Origin: Wolfiporia cocos
Lineage: Eukaryota; Basidiomycota; Agaricomycetes; Polyporales; Phaeolaceae
Length of the DNA: 64,000 nt
NCBI GenBank assembly: GCA_029448655.1
Contig: JACCLO010000028.1
Coordinates: 86,657-150,656 of the forward strand
Direction: 5' to 3'
The notes under the pieces were generated by a model. It was not told the DNA's origin and made no database searches. It saw only the letters and a program-made list of their open reading frames with translations. A program made the position numbers and the translations under genes. Shown here one piece after another: positions 54,501-64,000 of the stretch (its first letter is position 1; the number at the start of each line of letters is the position of its first letter).

Positions 54501-55260
54501 TCCAAGTTTCGAGCAGTCTCGGGATCTATCATCATGCTGCCTTCTACTTGTACATATCGTATGAGGAGCGAAGAAGGAGCAAAGCGTAAATTGAGCTTCG
54601 ACTCTGCATACTCGAATAGCGCGCTAGCTGCAGAGAGCGCGTAATACCTATTAATGTTGTTCAGTATAGTCGCAAGGTTTCGGACGCATATACCCACTTG
54701 CTGGACACCGCGACAAGAGTTGCAGGCCGCTCATCGTCATCAACTATCAGCTGGTTGACAAAGGCAAGTCCTGCGTTTACAGTTGCAACGCGAAGCATGT
54801 GCTCAGTAGTCATATTGCTCACCAGCATCATCGTTCCAGTATTTTCTCATCACTGGATCGACTGTGGCATCAAACTCTTCGATCATGCACTGCACTAGGA
54901 CCGAAGTCGACGAGGCTTTCTTTCCTCCAGATGCCATAGGTGTATCTATCAGAGATAAAAAGGTGTTTGGGACCAGAATAATGGATGGAGAATGCAGATG
55001 AAGCTGATGCAGCGTCTTGACATATGTGGGACTGTCCACGAGCTGCGGACCATCATATTGAGCGATGATTCAGTACGAGCTGACTACATGCGCACCTGGA
55101 TAAGGGAAACCCTCCCGGTATCCTTGTCCAATGCAGCAAGGCCGACTTCACGTGACACTCCGCGCCCTTCCAGGACATAGCTGGCCTCGTGCCTGGATGA
55201 TGCGGCGGTCTGGGGTCGGGCGGTAGCCGGACGCGACTGGGCTGCCCAGCCGCGTGACAT
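51513..55260 (-). CDS. MSH4: MSH4, meiotic MutS homologue
   Basis: From an ATG at 55258-55260 (MSRGWAAQSRPATARP) through VLEGRGVSREVGLAALDKD and, over many short introns, SPTYVKTLHQLHLHSPSIIL, QVEGSMMIDPETARNLELVG (MutS domain III), RNIVKNMPVLAKALTGSRSR, VYQDTGFVFALKKTDL, PNDVY..SSFQIVQGPN, the Walker A motif GPNMLGKS, LTRLSNDDDIEKSLSTFASE, Walker B LILIDEVGRGTSP, HFSELTTTLSRQP and GLDLARLADLPNDVL, to a TAG at 51513-51515. Domain order and the absence of a mismatch-recognition domain fit MSH4, which with MSH5 clamps recombination intermediates in meiosis. An 8-nt microexon lies in Walker A. I found no frame break in the parts I checked. Confidence 0.9.
52772..52779 (-). other. MSH4: 8-nt microexon in MSH4 Walker A
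   Basis: CATGTTAG lies between two GT-AG introns (52780-52834, 55 bp; 52720-52771, 52 bp). Joined to GGGCCGAA upstream and GCAAGAGC downstream it gives GPN-ML-GKS in frame. Without it Walker A is lost. Confidence 0.85.
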
Positions 55261-55589
55261 CGCCGTAGCGGGGTGGGATGAGGCAGGGCGTGCAAAGCCA
55301 GGAAAATATGGGACGAGCGTAGCGATCCAGCGAAAAGGAAAAGGCGCGAGACCGAGGGCGACGACAAATGACGGCGGGTTTGAGTCCCCGCATGCGATCG
55401 ATCGACGAGCGGTGCCGAATCTCGGGACATCCTAATAAGGGATCTCAATTGTGCGTACAGGGCAGGTCTGAAACGAATACAATACGAGACTCGAGCAACG
55501 GGAGGACGTACAGGATTGTGAAAGTTAGTTACATGTGTTATCACGCCCACACCGTCCGCCCTATGCCTTAATTACTGCGTCTGTGTCCA

Positions 55590-56491
55590 TCTTGTCTTCA
55601 TCCCGCCGCGGTGACAGCGTTGCGGTGCTCGCTCCTCTCGACGTGGTCCCGCTGAACACGAAGCAGCACGCGGCGCTATCGGGCTGGGACACGCTCCGTG
55701 GCCCACGGCGCGTGCTCTACGCCTTGCAGTCAGGTGTCCTGCGTCCCGTTTGCCGCGATCGGTCCCGCATATATAGTAACTCTTCATATGCACTCGCACT
55801 CACCCCCTGGAAGCATCCCTCGCACACGTAGTCTCGCCGACCGTCACGACGCTGCCCGCGATACACCTCTCCACGTCCTTCCCCTGCGCCCGGGCGCCAC
55901 ACGACGCAAACGGGCAGGCAGACTGGGAGGAGGACGTATCTGCGCTCTTTCAGTAGGCTGGAATGGCATGCCTACACGCACAGCGGTGAGCTGCGCCATC
56001 TCCCTTTCACACGCCGATCTCACCTCACTCACTCGGCCGCGGCAGGCCGCACGCTGGCGACGCTACCGACCCTTACGTTGCCGTCTACGCGCCGCCCGCG
56101 CCGGCGTCCGTCGCAGACGCGGTGCACGTCCGGTGGACCGGCCTCCTCCACACGCCGTTTGTGACTGACGTCGCGACCGCGCTCATGTTCATCCCCTTCC
56201 CTTCCAATCCCTGCCCTCTCATAGCGGCTCGGTGCTGATTTATTGATATGGTAACTCCGGGCGCCGGGCGCCGGCCACACTTGCTGCTGTGACCGTGCAC
56301 GGCGTCCCGACTGTGCCTGCGGCGTATGTTCATGCTGATACTAAGAGGACGGTGCCGCTCGCGCCGTGGGCGGGGTCAGAGGACACGTGATGCTTGCTCC
56401 TTGGGAGGAACGAGGAGGGCCGGGAGGAGGAGGACGTGTGGACGCTGGCGGAGACTAGTGTGGGAAAATGGGACGAGCTGGTGGGTGGGTG
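55590..56491 (+). pseudogene. RNase P/MRP subunit Rpp40-like, two Trp-to-stop changes
   Basis: Coding blocks on the plus strand are LDVVPLNTKQHAALSGWDTL, DWEEDVSALFQ-stop-AGMACLHAQR, then over a GTGAGC...GGCAG intron DATDPYVAVYAPPAPASV, ADAVHVRWTGLLHTPFV, and later AAVTVHGVPTVPAAYV, APWAGSEDT-stop-CLLLG and LAETSVGKWDELVGG. The pattern (E)WxGM, DPY..Y, RWxGLL, VxGVPTxP, EDTW and GKWD matches fungal Rpp40. Both stops fall where Trp is expected (TGG to TAG and TGA). The start codon is uncertain. It shares a short upstream region with MSH4, transcribed the other way. Confidence 0.55.
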
Positions 56492-57640
56492 ATCGAATCC
56501 TCCTCCGAACCCCGGCCATAGGTTTCGACACTGATCGCAATATTGGTCTCCCACTCGAAGCTCAAGCGCTCACTATCCTCGCCAATCGAGACGTCATCCT
56601 CGAAGACTTCGAGCAGGTGCGGCACTATTTCACGACGCCCCAGCTTCGCAGGTACCTCCTCTTCGATCAAATGCTTCGCGCCGGTCCGATCGACCTCGGG
56701 GAGTTCGCGCTGCCGGGTGGCTACGAAGCTTTACGGTCGCTATGGGCAGAGGATCTACGGTGCCCTCACCAGTTCTCGGAGTATGACTCCACTGCCAACA
56801 CGACGATCGTTCACGGGCAGCCACTTCCCCCTGGGTTCTTCGATCCGCCGACTACCCCTCACGCCGAGGACAGGGACGCACTCACACCAGTGCAGATCGC
56901 TACGTGTGCCGGGCCAGCTGTGTTGATTTCTTTTGCACACTCGTCTCGTTGCTGTCAGAGCTGAAAATAACAACGATTCTCGGAGACCGGCTCGACCCTT
57001 CGAGCATCAAGGCTGGTAAGACAACTCCAGGCTCCGACGGCAAAGAAGAGCGTGTTGTTCGAACACTTGGCAGGCGCGAGATCAGCGCCGAGCTCATTGT
57101 ACGCATCCTCACTTTTTTGAGAATCAGCATCATGTACTCATGCTATTTTAAGCTACTTTGCACTGGTCAGAAATCTATTACCGATCTTGTCGCACGGGCA
57201 ATTTCAGATGCAGTTATACTCGATGGATCGAAGAAAGACTCATACGTGTCAAGCGAACAATGCAGGTCGCTGTCCCAAGTAATCCCGCTGCGCCCGACAT
57301 GCTAGTAGATTCTGCCACGGAGGGTGGATGAACATTTGCACGTACCACATCCGCACTTATTCGCTAGGGATCAAGCAGACTCGTCAAACGACGACTTCGA
57401 GCAATTTACGCCTGGCCCTCCGATGATCAAGACTACGCTCTGTCTCGTGAGCAACCCCCCCTCCCTCCTTTCCTAGTTGCTGTTTGGTGCCTCATAAGAC
57501 TTCATTTATAGACTAAACAGCTATATGAGGTTGACGGAGAAGTGGGCGCGAAGATGGATGGGATGCCGGACTTGGAGGCGCATCGGATGTGGCAGTTCTA
57601 TGGCGTTGAGACCGACGGAGACAAGATGTATGAGTGATTG
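56492..57640 (+). CDS. unknown multi-exon gene
   Basis: A long frame to about 56912 reads GFDTDRNIGLPLEAQALTIL, EDFEQVRHYFTTPQLRRYLL and GEFALPGGYEALRSLWAEDL. After a likely intron ending TTGCTGTCAG it continues LKITTILGDRLDPSSI and RVVRTLGRREISAELIVRIL. A last exon after another intron (GTGAGC...TTATAG) gives TKQLYEVDGEVGAKMDGMPD and ends GDKMYE. The exons may belong to one gene or two. I do not recognise the family. No start codon is fixed. Confidence 0.45.
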
Positions 57641-58007
57641 GCTCTCGTATGCATTGTTCGGACATTCTTGTCACTCTACGCCAGCTTTGGTTATGCTTCT
57701 TTCTTGTCTTGTACCATTATCGCATACCTCGCCCTGAAGACAAACGAGCGGCAAGGGTGGCTACTTTCTGCTAATGAGAAATATCATATACCATACATAT
57801 ACCAGCTATGTTTGAAGCGTCCGCAGAAGCACAAGCTTGTATTCTGGACAACGTCGGCTCGAATCGGCGTCTTAATTCAGAGATGTCTAGTAGCGCGTGC
57901 GTTGCGTCGCGTCACGTATTTGTGATGGATGTGACACTACGCGTTTCCGCGTCGCGCCTTGTTCTTGACAGCCATACTAGTTACTCCTTGTACACCCACC
58001 ACTTGAA
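57641..58007. other. intergenic
   Basis: Short region between the unknown gene and the axis-like gene. Probable promoter of the latter, with no element I can name. Confidence 0.4.
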
Positions 58008-61000
58008 ATGTCTGCCTCCGATTCTCCTTTCAAATTGCTGCAGCAGACTATCTCAAAATCTCGCGCCAAGAATAGCAAAAGTCTAGCAGAGGCCCTCGAG
58101 AAGGTGTCCTCCCACCGTCTTACTCGTAAGGCAGCTATTTGGGGCTCAGTGGATGTCTGTTCATCATCATATAGAATTTATCCACGATATCCGAGCAAGC
58201 ATCCAAAGTGTTATCTCAGTGTCTGCGCAGGCCCCTTCTTCCCATATACTCTGCTTTTCCGCAGCCTGCCCTTGAAGCCGCTGCCGCGATTTTCTACAAG
58301 GTCTATCACGAGAAGGTTCTCCCAACTCTTAGAAAGCAGCAGAATGAGCAACAGGGGTTATGGGAAGGAGTGCTCAACTCTCTCTTGTCCGGTGTTCTCG
58401 TATGCTTTAGTTCGATGTTTACGCTTTGTCCGGGAAGCTGACTATGTCCAGGATTTTCTCGATGAAAGTGAAAACGGTAATCTCCATCCCCATTCCCTTC
58501 TTCAGATGGGCTCATGGGTGCGCTAGACAAAGGCAAAAGTAGCAAAGCAAAGGACGTCATAGCAGCCACGCTTTTTCCCAATCTATGCGACATATGTTTC
58601 TCACCAACTGCTCCGATGATAAGTACTGGTTTACGATGCACTGTACGGTCTCTTACACCTTTATTTATGCGCCAAACTTACACTCATTTCGACATTACCA
58701 GGCATATACTCTTCTCGCCGATTCTGCTGCGATGCATCACGCCAATCAACACACGCTTCGTGACGACCAAATCCTTGGAGGGTGAGCCTGATTCCATTTT
58801 ACCTTACTATGCCGCATACCATTTCTTGTGCGTAGTCGTCGCCTCGGAGCCACCATCTGGCGCACCAAAGGTAAGCTCTCTCGAAGCAGCGTCATGTCAG
58901 ATTCCGATACCATGATCCAGATTTCCTTCCTCTGGAGAGCTTGTTGACGCTATTTGCGCGTCTATTGCCTTCAACGAAGGGGGCTGCCTCCGGTCGCGCA
59001 AACCGTACTGCATTCATCCAGTCTGTGTTCAGCAAGTCGTCTCCCCCGGAAACCACCAGCATCGGACAAAAAGGTCACGGGGCTGCTTGAGAACGTGCCC
59101 TCGGAGGACTGGGACGTGACCTCACGGAAGATTGCCGAAGCACTGGCTGCTGGCGACCGGACTTTGTGAGTAACTTAAGCTGCCGTATTATCACGCTGAC
59201 CGGCGCCATATAGCCCGCAGCCTTTTGCGATAGAAGAAGTCTGTGCCTGTGGGCAAACACAACGATGCGATAGGCTATATGTCGATCCCAAGGCAATACT
59301 CGTGAACATGCTCATAGAAGTGTGCCTTTTGACCTTATTCGATGTCCGTCATACGGCGAGCTGATTATATGTTCATACATCGATACAGGATAACCAATAT
59401 GAATCCCTGACAATCTCATACACTTCCATACACAAAATAGATATCCTGCGCGAGCGTTCTGGCGAGGAGAGGGTCGGCGCGCAGGTGCAAATTGTCATGT
59501 GCAGTCCTCCTATTCTCGGAGGAGAACCGATAACCTCTGGCATAGACGAAAGCGGCCCAGTTGTAACGTTTACTCTTACGAGCGGCGATCTGGACAGATT
59601 CGCAAATGCGTTGCGCGACAGAGGTCAAGTAAGAAAGCGTAGCTTATACTTTCTATCTGGTTTGCGAGTGCTGACACGGTATCGTAATGCAGGGACAGAA
59701 GTATAGAGAGATACTCCCACCGAAGCTATCACTAGCGACGTCGCCACTGGTTTTAGATTTTGACACCCAGGGCAAGCCGATGAAACAACTAAGCCAATCC
59801 GAGGTGCGCTAAATTGATCGCATTCTTCCATGACTGATCTCCACTCACTAGAGGATTGAGAAAGTCCAACAATGTGAGTATCACACAATCCATAGCATCC
59901 GCGCTCATCAACACTGTCAACTTTCCGCTAGTCTACAATACCAACCAAAGCAGTGACGAACTCAGCTGCGGATCAGACCTTGATAACGCGACTAGTTCGA
60001 GATCTTCTGCTATCGACGAACGTCAGTCTATGAAATCTACGCCCCATATGCGTTCGAAAAATGTCCGAAGAGAAGCCTTTGGCGCAAGCGATGAGGAACT
60101 ATGTGATCCATCTGACGTCGACTCGGTTCTGCTGGCCCCGCCTCAACGTAGGCAACGGTCGGAAGGCCCTAGAGTAATCTCCACTAGGTCAGCCAAATCG
60201 TCCGAATCCCGACTTGCCGGGAAAACCCGCAAGTCGACCAATAACTCTGTTGCCGCCAAGGCCTACAAGAGAAAGCGAGATTCTACTGAGTGCAGCGAAG
60301 ACGGTCCTAACTCAGATAAGCTGGCAGAGGACGCTGTTGCCAATAAACGATCCAAGACTTCCCCGACAGGTCGTAGCGCTCTTTGCACACCAGATCCTCC
60401 AGAGCGCACGGAATCTCAGGTGCTTCAGCCTCGTTCTACAGCGGCGACTAGGGCAACCAACAGATATCACGGCGAAAAGGAGAAAATATGTTCTCCTACC
60501 TCATGCTCCCACATGATTGACTATGGTGCTCTACCCGAATCCGATCCATTTTCGTCTACTCGGAACACGTTGTCTCCTCTCACAGCTTTGTTTGCTCGTC
60601 GCAAGAAGGCCGACAATAAGCCTGCCCTGGAAAGCAAAGCCCCTCAGTCGAGCACGACCAAAGGTAGACCTCATAAAGCAAAGCTCTGGAAGACAAAACC
60701 GTCTCCGCCGGGCCCTATCATCTACCAGGGAGCCTCGGACGACGATCCGTTATGTGACAGGCATGAGCTATCTGACACGTTCGTCGAGGACGAACCTGTC
60801 GAAGAGACTAAGGAAAATCAATCGGAAGTAAAAATCAAGACACACGCAAAGCATGTGGTCCCTGCTCTCGCAGCCAGTGCTTCGACAACGGACAAAAGGG
60901 TATGTTTGTTCTCTTGCGTTCTCGTGATTGATGAGAAAGCCATATCATGGTCGTGGACTACAGAGGGTCGAAATGTCGAACCCTGCCTTGCAAGAGAAAG

Positions 61001-62390
61001 CTCACCCATTGTCAGGTTCTACCAACATTGCTAAGGCGCGTGTACCGTGACACTTTCTACGCCATACGCTAATACTAAAACAGTCCACAAGCAAAAAGAG
61101 AAAGATTGCGCCATGGGCCAACCTCACTTCTGAAGCCCCTCACAGATCTGCGACTGTAGACAACAGTACGAGCGGAGTTCCTGGTGTTCACCATGAAGAA
61201 ACCATACAGCCTACACTGAATACTTTGGGATGCACATCTCTGTCCAAGAAGTCTATGTCATCATCCGCATCTGAAAGCCTCTTGACGGGATCTGGTAATG
61301 TTCATACAGGGCCTCTGCCTGAGGAGCCAGCCACCGCTGAAGATTCTATGTCAGACATCTCCGAAGTTGCCAACAAGGCGATACATGCGACCATAGCAGA
61401 TTCCATGCTCGGAACGAATACCACACCAAGATCCGATCGTATACATTCTCCTGCTCCTCTCGTCATTCCCTCTCCGGAAAAGCTTGAGCAAACTGATTTT
61501 GAGTTGACGGAGGTAACATCTACCCCAATTGGCAAGGTTGTTGAGGTCGATGATTGTGCAGGAGACTCTGTCTCCACGAGAAAGACCCATCCTAGACATT
61601 CCGTTACCTTCGCGCCAGTCGTGGAAGAATGCGAACCGTTGCCGGAGTTGAACTTTGAGATTGGTTCTCGGAGTCAGCCCACATCGCTGAGCCCATACAA
61701 GCGAGAGAGGGCTACTGGTAAACTTATCCATAGATACAACGGCGCACTTCTGACTTTTGTTGTTAGTGTCACTGGGACTGCTGCTGCAGGATATTGAACA
61801 CGAGCCTTTCATAGGGCGACGTGAACGTGGCTCATTCCGGAAAACAAATATAACGGGTGCTGGGAACCGCTCGCGGTGCAAGGAAGCCACTGCAAATGTC
61901 CAAGACATCGAAGATGTTCTGCGGGAGTTGCATCAGGTGCCGTAGAAGCTGCTAAGGATATTGCGGTATGCTGAGTATGTGCTCGACCCTCGCAGGCTAT
62001 TTTCGGCAAGATCACGGATCGCTTTGACAGCGTACGTGAAGAAGTGCACATTGATCGGAGTGCAATCCTCCGGGAGGCAGCGCAGGATCCTATGCACATG
62101 CGTGCGGATAGGTGTGTGCTGACTGCCCATACATACTTCGCATTCTTGCGGACCTGCTGATCCCTGTGAACGGCCACTGCAGTGTCGCCCACTTCAACCG
62201 CCTTATCGACCTCGAGGCCGAATATGCGTCCTCTGGGCGTGCTGTCATTGACAGTTTGGAAGAGTTGCTTCGCGCAAATGAAGGGATATGCTGCAAAATA
62301 GAAGAGACGATAAAGAGCATCGATCGTACAACACTCGTTGGAAGGATGCCGGTGGTCCTAGTGGAAATTCCCGCGAGCCTGAGACAGTGA
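58008..62390 (+). CDS. long protein with meiotic-axis (Red1/SYCP2-like) architecture
   Basis: An ATG at 58008 starts MSASDSPFKLLQQTISKSRA. Short GT-AG introns link helical segments (LSTISEQASKVLSQCLRRPL, PALEAAAAIFYKVYHEKVLP, DVIAATLFPNLCDICFSP, LLTLFARLLPSTKGAAS), which suggest an armadillo-like N-terminus. Next comes a beta-rich part (CDRLYVDPKAILVNML, ESLTISYTSIHKIDILRE, PVVTFTLTSGDLDRFANAL) that looks like a PH/Spt16M-like fold. Then follow about 600 residues rich in Ser, Lys and acidic residues with basic clusters (AYKRKRDS, ANKRSKTS, SKKRKIAP), and a coiled-coil end (DIEDVLRELHQ, ITDRFDSVREEVHIDR, LEAEYASSGRAVIDSLEELL). This order is that of SYCP2 and yeast Red1. An extra A in the A5 run at 59068-59072 breaks the frame once. 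Homology is inferred from layout only. Confidence 0.5.
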
Positions 62391-63477
62391 AAGGAATACA
62401 ACCATGTTATAGTAGAGAACGCGGTGAGTTCGCTCGATATCACAAACGCTCTAGTACAAATCATTGCATGTTGATCATCACATGCAGCTGTAGCATGAAA
62501 CAGGAAACAAGACACAGCTGTATACAAGCGATCGGTCCACGCACGCCTCAGAAGGGATAGTGTTAGTTTACATGACCATTGCAAGCGGAAGGTGATATGT
62601 GCAATGCATGTAACTCTCACCTAACTACCGTCATCCGGCATTCGATACTCAAATAACTTGTTGTTCTAACAATGGTATGCCAATAACCCCGCAAAACCAC
62701 CTAGCATTCCAACGCAGCATGAGGAAGCTAAAGTATTCGCCGTGACACCTCGCTACCCAGCTTCCTTTGTTCATACCGTCTCGATACAGAGCACCTTGTG
62801 TTATGCATCCATCGGGCTCATCTCGACCACTGTTGGGGCGCGGCCACTCCTCGCCGGTGTGGCACCCTTCTCTTCCCATCCCGCGCGCCACACTATCTTC
62901 CATTTTCCACACTCTCGTTGAATGGTTACTTCTTCCATCATTGCCGAACACGCTCTCTGACACCCGTAACATAAGTTTATATCCAATGACGGCGACAGCC
63001 TGAGACATTGTTTCACGGCATTGCGGCGGGTCTCTTGGCACGGAAAGATTAGGTTTACTTCTCAATAAAACGGCTATGAGCACAGCTGTGCACGCATCAA
63101 AGCACGCATTGGTGAGCCGATTTGCTATCGACCTCCGCCATTATGTGGGCTGGAACTGCATCAGAATGGTGCCTGTGCGCAGCACACATGAAAGCGTGAA
63201 GGGGACTTGCTAGGTGCACCATTCACGAAGGGTTCACGAGCCTAGACGATCATTGCGAGATGAACGGGCGTGGTGTCTCACTGTGCCTTGCGAACAAGTG
63301 CCTCGCTAGTGCAGATGCATTTGGGTGACGGGGATCGCGAGATGAACGGACTTAGCGTGAGTTTAAGCGTGAGTCACATTTTGCCCGTGACAGTGCACCA
63401 TACGTTCATATAAGACGACGACAGCATGACTATAAGGCGAACGAGAAAAATGGCAATGTGAACGCATATGTAAAGCA
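62391..63477. other. no recognised gene
   Basis: Frames on both strands (62649-63083 minus, 62767-63003 plus) overlap each other and show no family. Probably intergenic, between two convergent gene ends. Confidence 0.45.
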
Positions 63478-64000
63478 TTACACCACCATCGACTCCTCCG
63501 ACTCCTCCACTTTCAGCTTTCCCAACTCCCCCCTCTCCCGCTCCTCCATGTTCAGCTCCTCTATTTTCAATTCTGCCACAGTGCACTCCATCAGGTCGTG
63601 TAGCTCGAGAACATACACCTTGCCTAGCTTGTCTCTATGAGAATTTGCAACCCAGATATCCTCTATAATACGGCCGCCCAGGGGGGGGTCACGACGATAA
63701 GATCAACAGACTTTACGTCGCATACATCTAGTAGCCAGTCCAGACCAAGCGTGGAGATGGCAAGCTGATCGGAGACGGTCACCTGGAAGATGGTCGCGCG
63801 CTGGGAACCGGCGTCGTAAACAAACGCGTCGAACGTGGGCTGAGACTTAGATCGAGGGACGAAGAATCCATCCTCCAATATCGGCTCCTTCCGAAGTGAG
63901 AAGTGGTGGCGATCCAAACGTCTGAACTCAGCTGCTGCACCGATCTGATTGTCTTCTATATCAATGATGCGACCTTGAAAGCCCAAACGAAGATACTGCT
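63478..64000 (-). CDS. C-terminal end of an unknown protein, runs off the window
   Basis: It reads FRRLDRHHFSLRKEPILEDG, FFVPRSKSQPTFDAFVYD, RATIFQVTVSDQLAI, SVDLIVVTPP and, after a one-base break in a G8 run at 63681-63688, IIEDIWVANSHRDKLGKVYV and an acidic Glu/Lys tail ending at a TAA (63478-63480). The block FDAFxxD...A..FQVT recalls the nuclease-like heads of basidiomycete Crinkler or retrotransposon-hot-spot proteins, but this is a weak resemblance. The N-terminus is outside the window. Confidence 0.5.

Noticed and set aside
55590..56491. Repeat-induced point mutation as the cause of the stops
   Set aside because: The two stops are G-to-A changes outside a CpG context, and stops in element B include other types of change (for example GAA to TAA). 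There is no general C-to-T bias that I can see by eye.

Overview
The window is fungal nuclear DNA, most likely from an agaricomycete basidiomycete. The signs are GT-AG introns of about 45-60 bp, chromodomain Ty3/gypsy elements, hAT-type miniature elements, a MULE transposase of the basidiomycete type, and a densely intron-split MSH4. I cannot fix the genus. There are no bacterial operons, CRISPR arrays or convincing tRNA/rRNA genes.

Left part, about 1-40550: a transposon graveyard. Element A (1-9014, minus) is a gypsy chromovirus whose pol order is protease, dUTPase, RT/RNase H, integrase, chromodomain, then a Pro/Arg-rich 3' module. Its gag is split by a 924-bp TRIM. Element B (about 15844-29026, plus) is an older chromovirus that carries its dUTPase after the chromodomain. 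It is broken by a second TRIM at its 5' side, by a 6-kb non-coding LTR element (C, 18157-24212) and a solo LTR in RNase H, and by another solo LTR at the TATA box of its own 3' LTR. From 9 to 40 kb there are at least ten further solo LTRs, many with exact 5-bp target-site duplications. There are also three hAT-type MITEs (8-bp duplications) and a decayed MULE transposase.

Right part, about 40550-64000: a genic block. In order it holds an HpcH/HpaI aldolase relic (-), a small OCIA-like membrane protein (-), an adenylation-domain enzyme (-), a lunapark C-terminal piece (-), an unknown gene with a basic nuclear-localisation-like motif (+), a 2OG-Fe(II)/AlkB-like oxygenase (-), MSH4 (-), an RNase P Rpp40-like reading frame with two Trp-to-stop changes (+), an unknown gene (+), a long protein with the layout of a meiotic axis core protein (+), and the end of an unknown gene (-). 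MSH4 and the axis-like protein lie about 3 kb apart and could both serve meiosis; that link is inference.

The least expected signals are: (i) a hairpin with covarying stem and constant loop just downstream of the TATA box in a dozen different LTRs; (ii) repeated covarying hairpin modules inside the non-coding element C; (iii) dUTPase domains at two different places in two chromoviruses; (iv) an 8-nt microexon inside the Walker A motif of MSH4. Single-base indels in homopolymers recur in several genes, so some apparent pseudogenes may be assembly errors.
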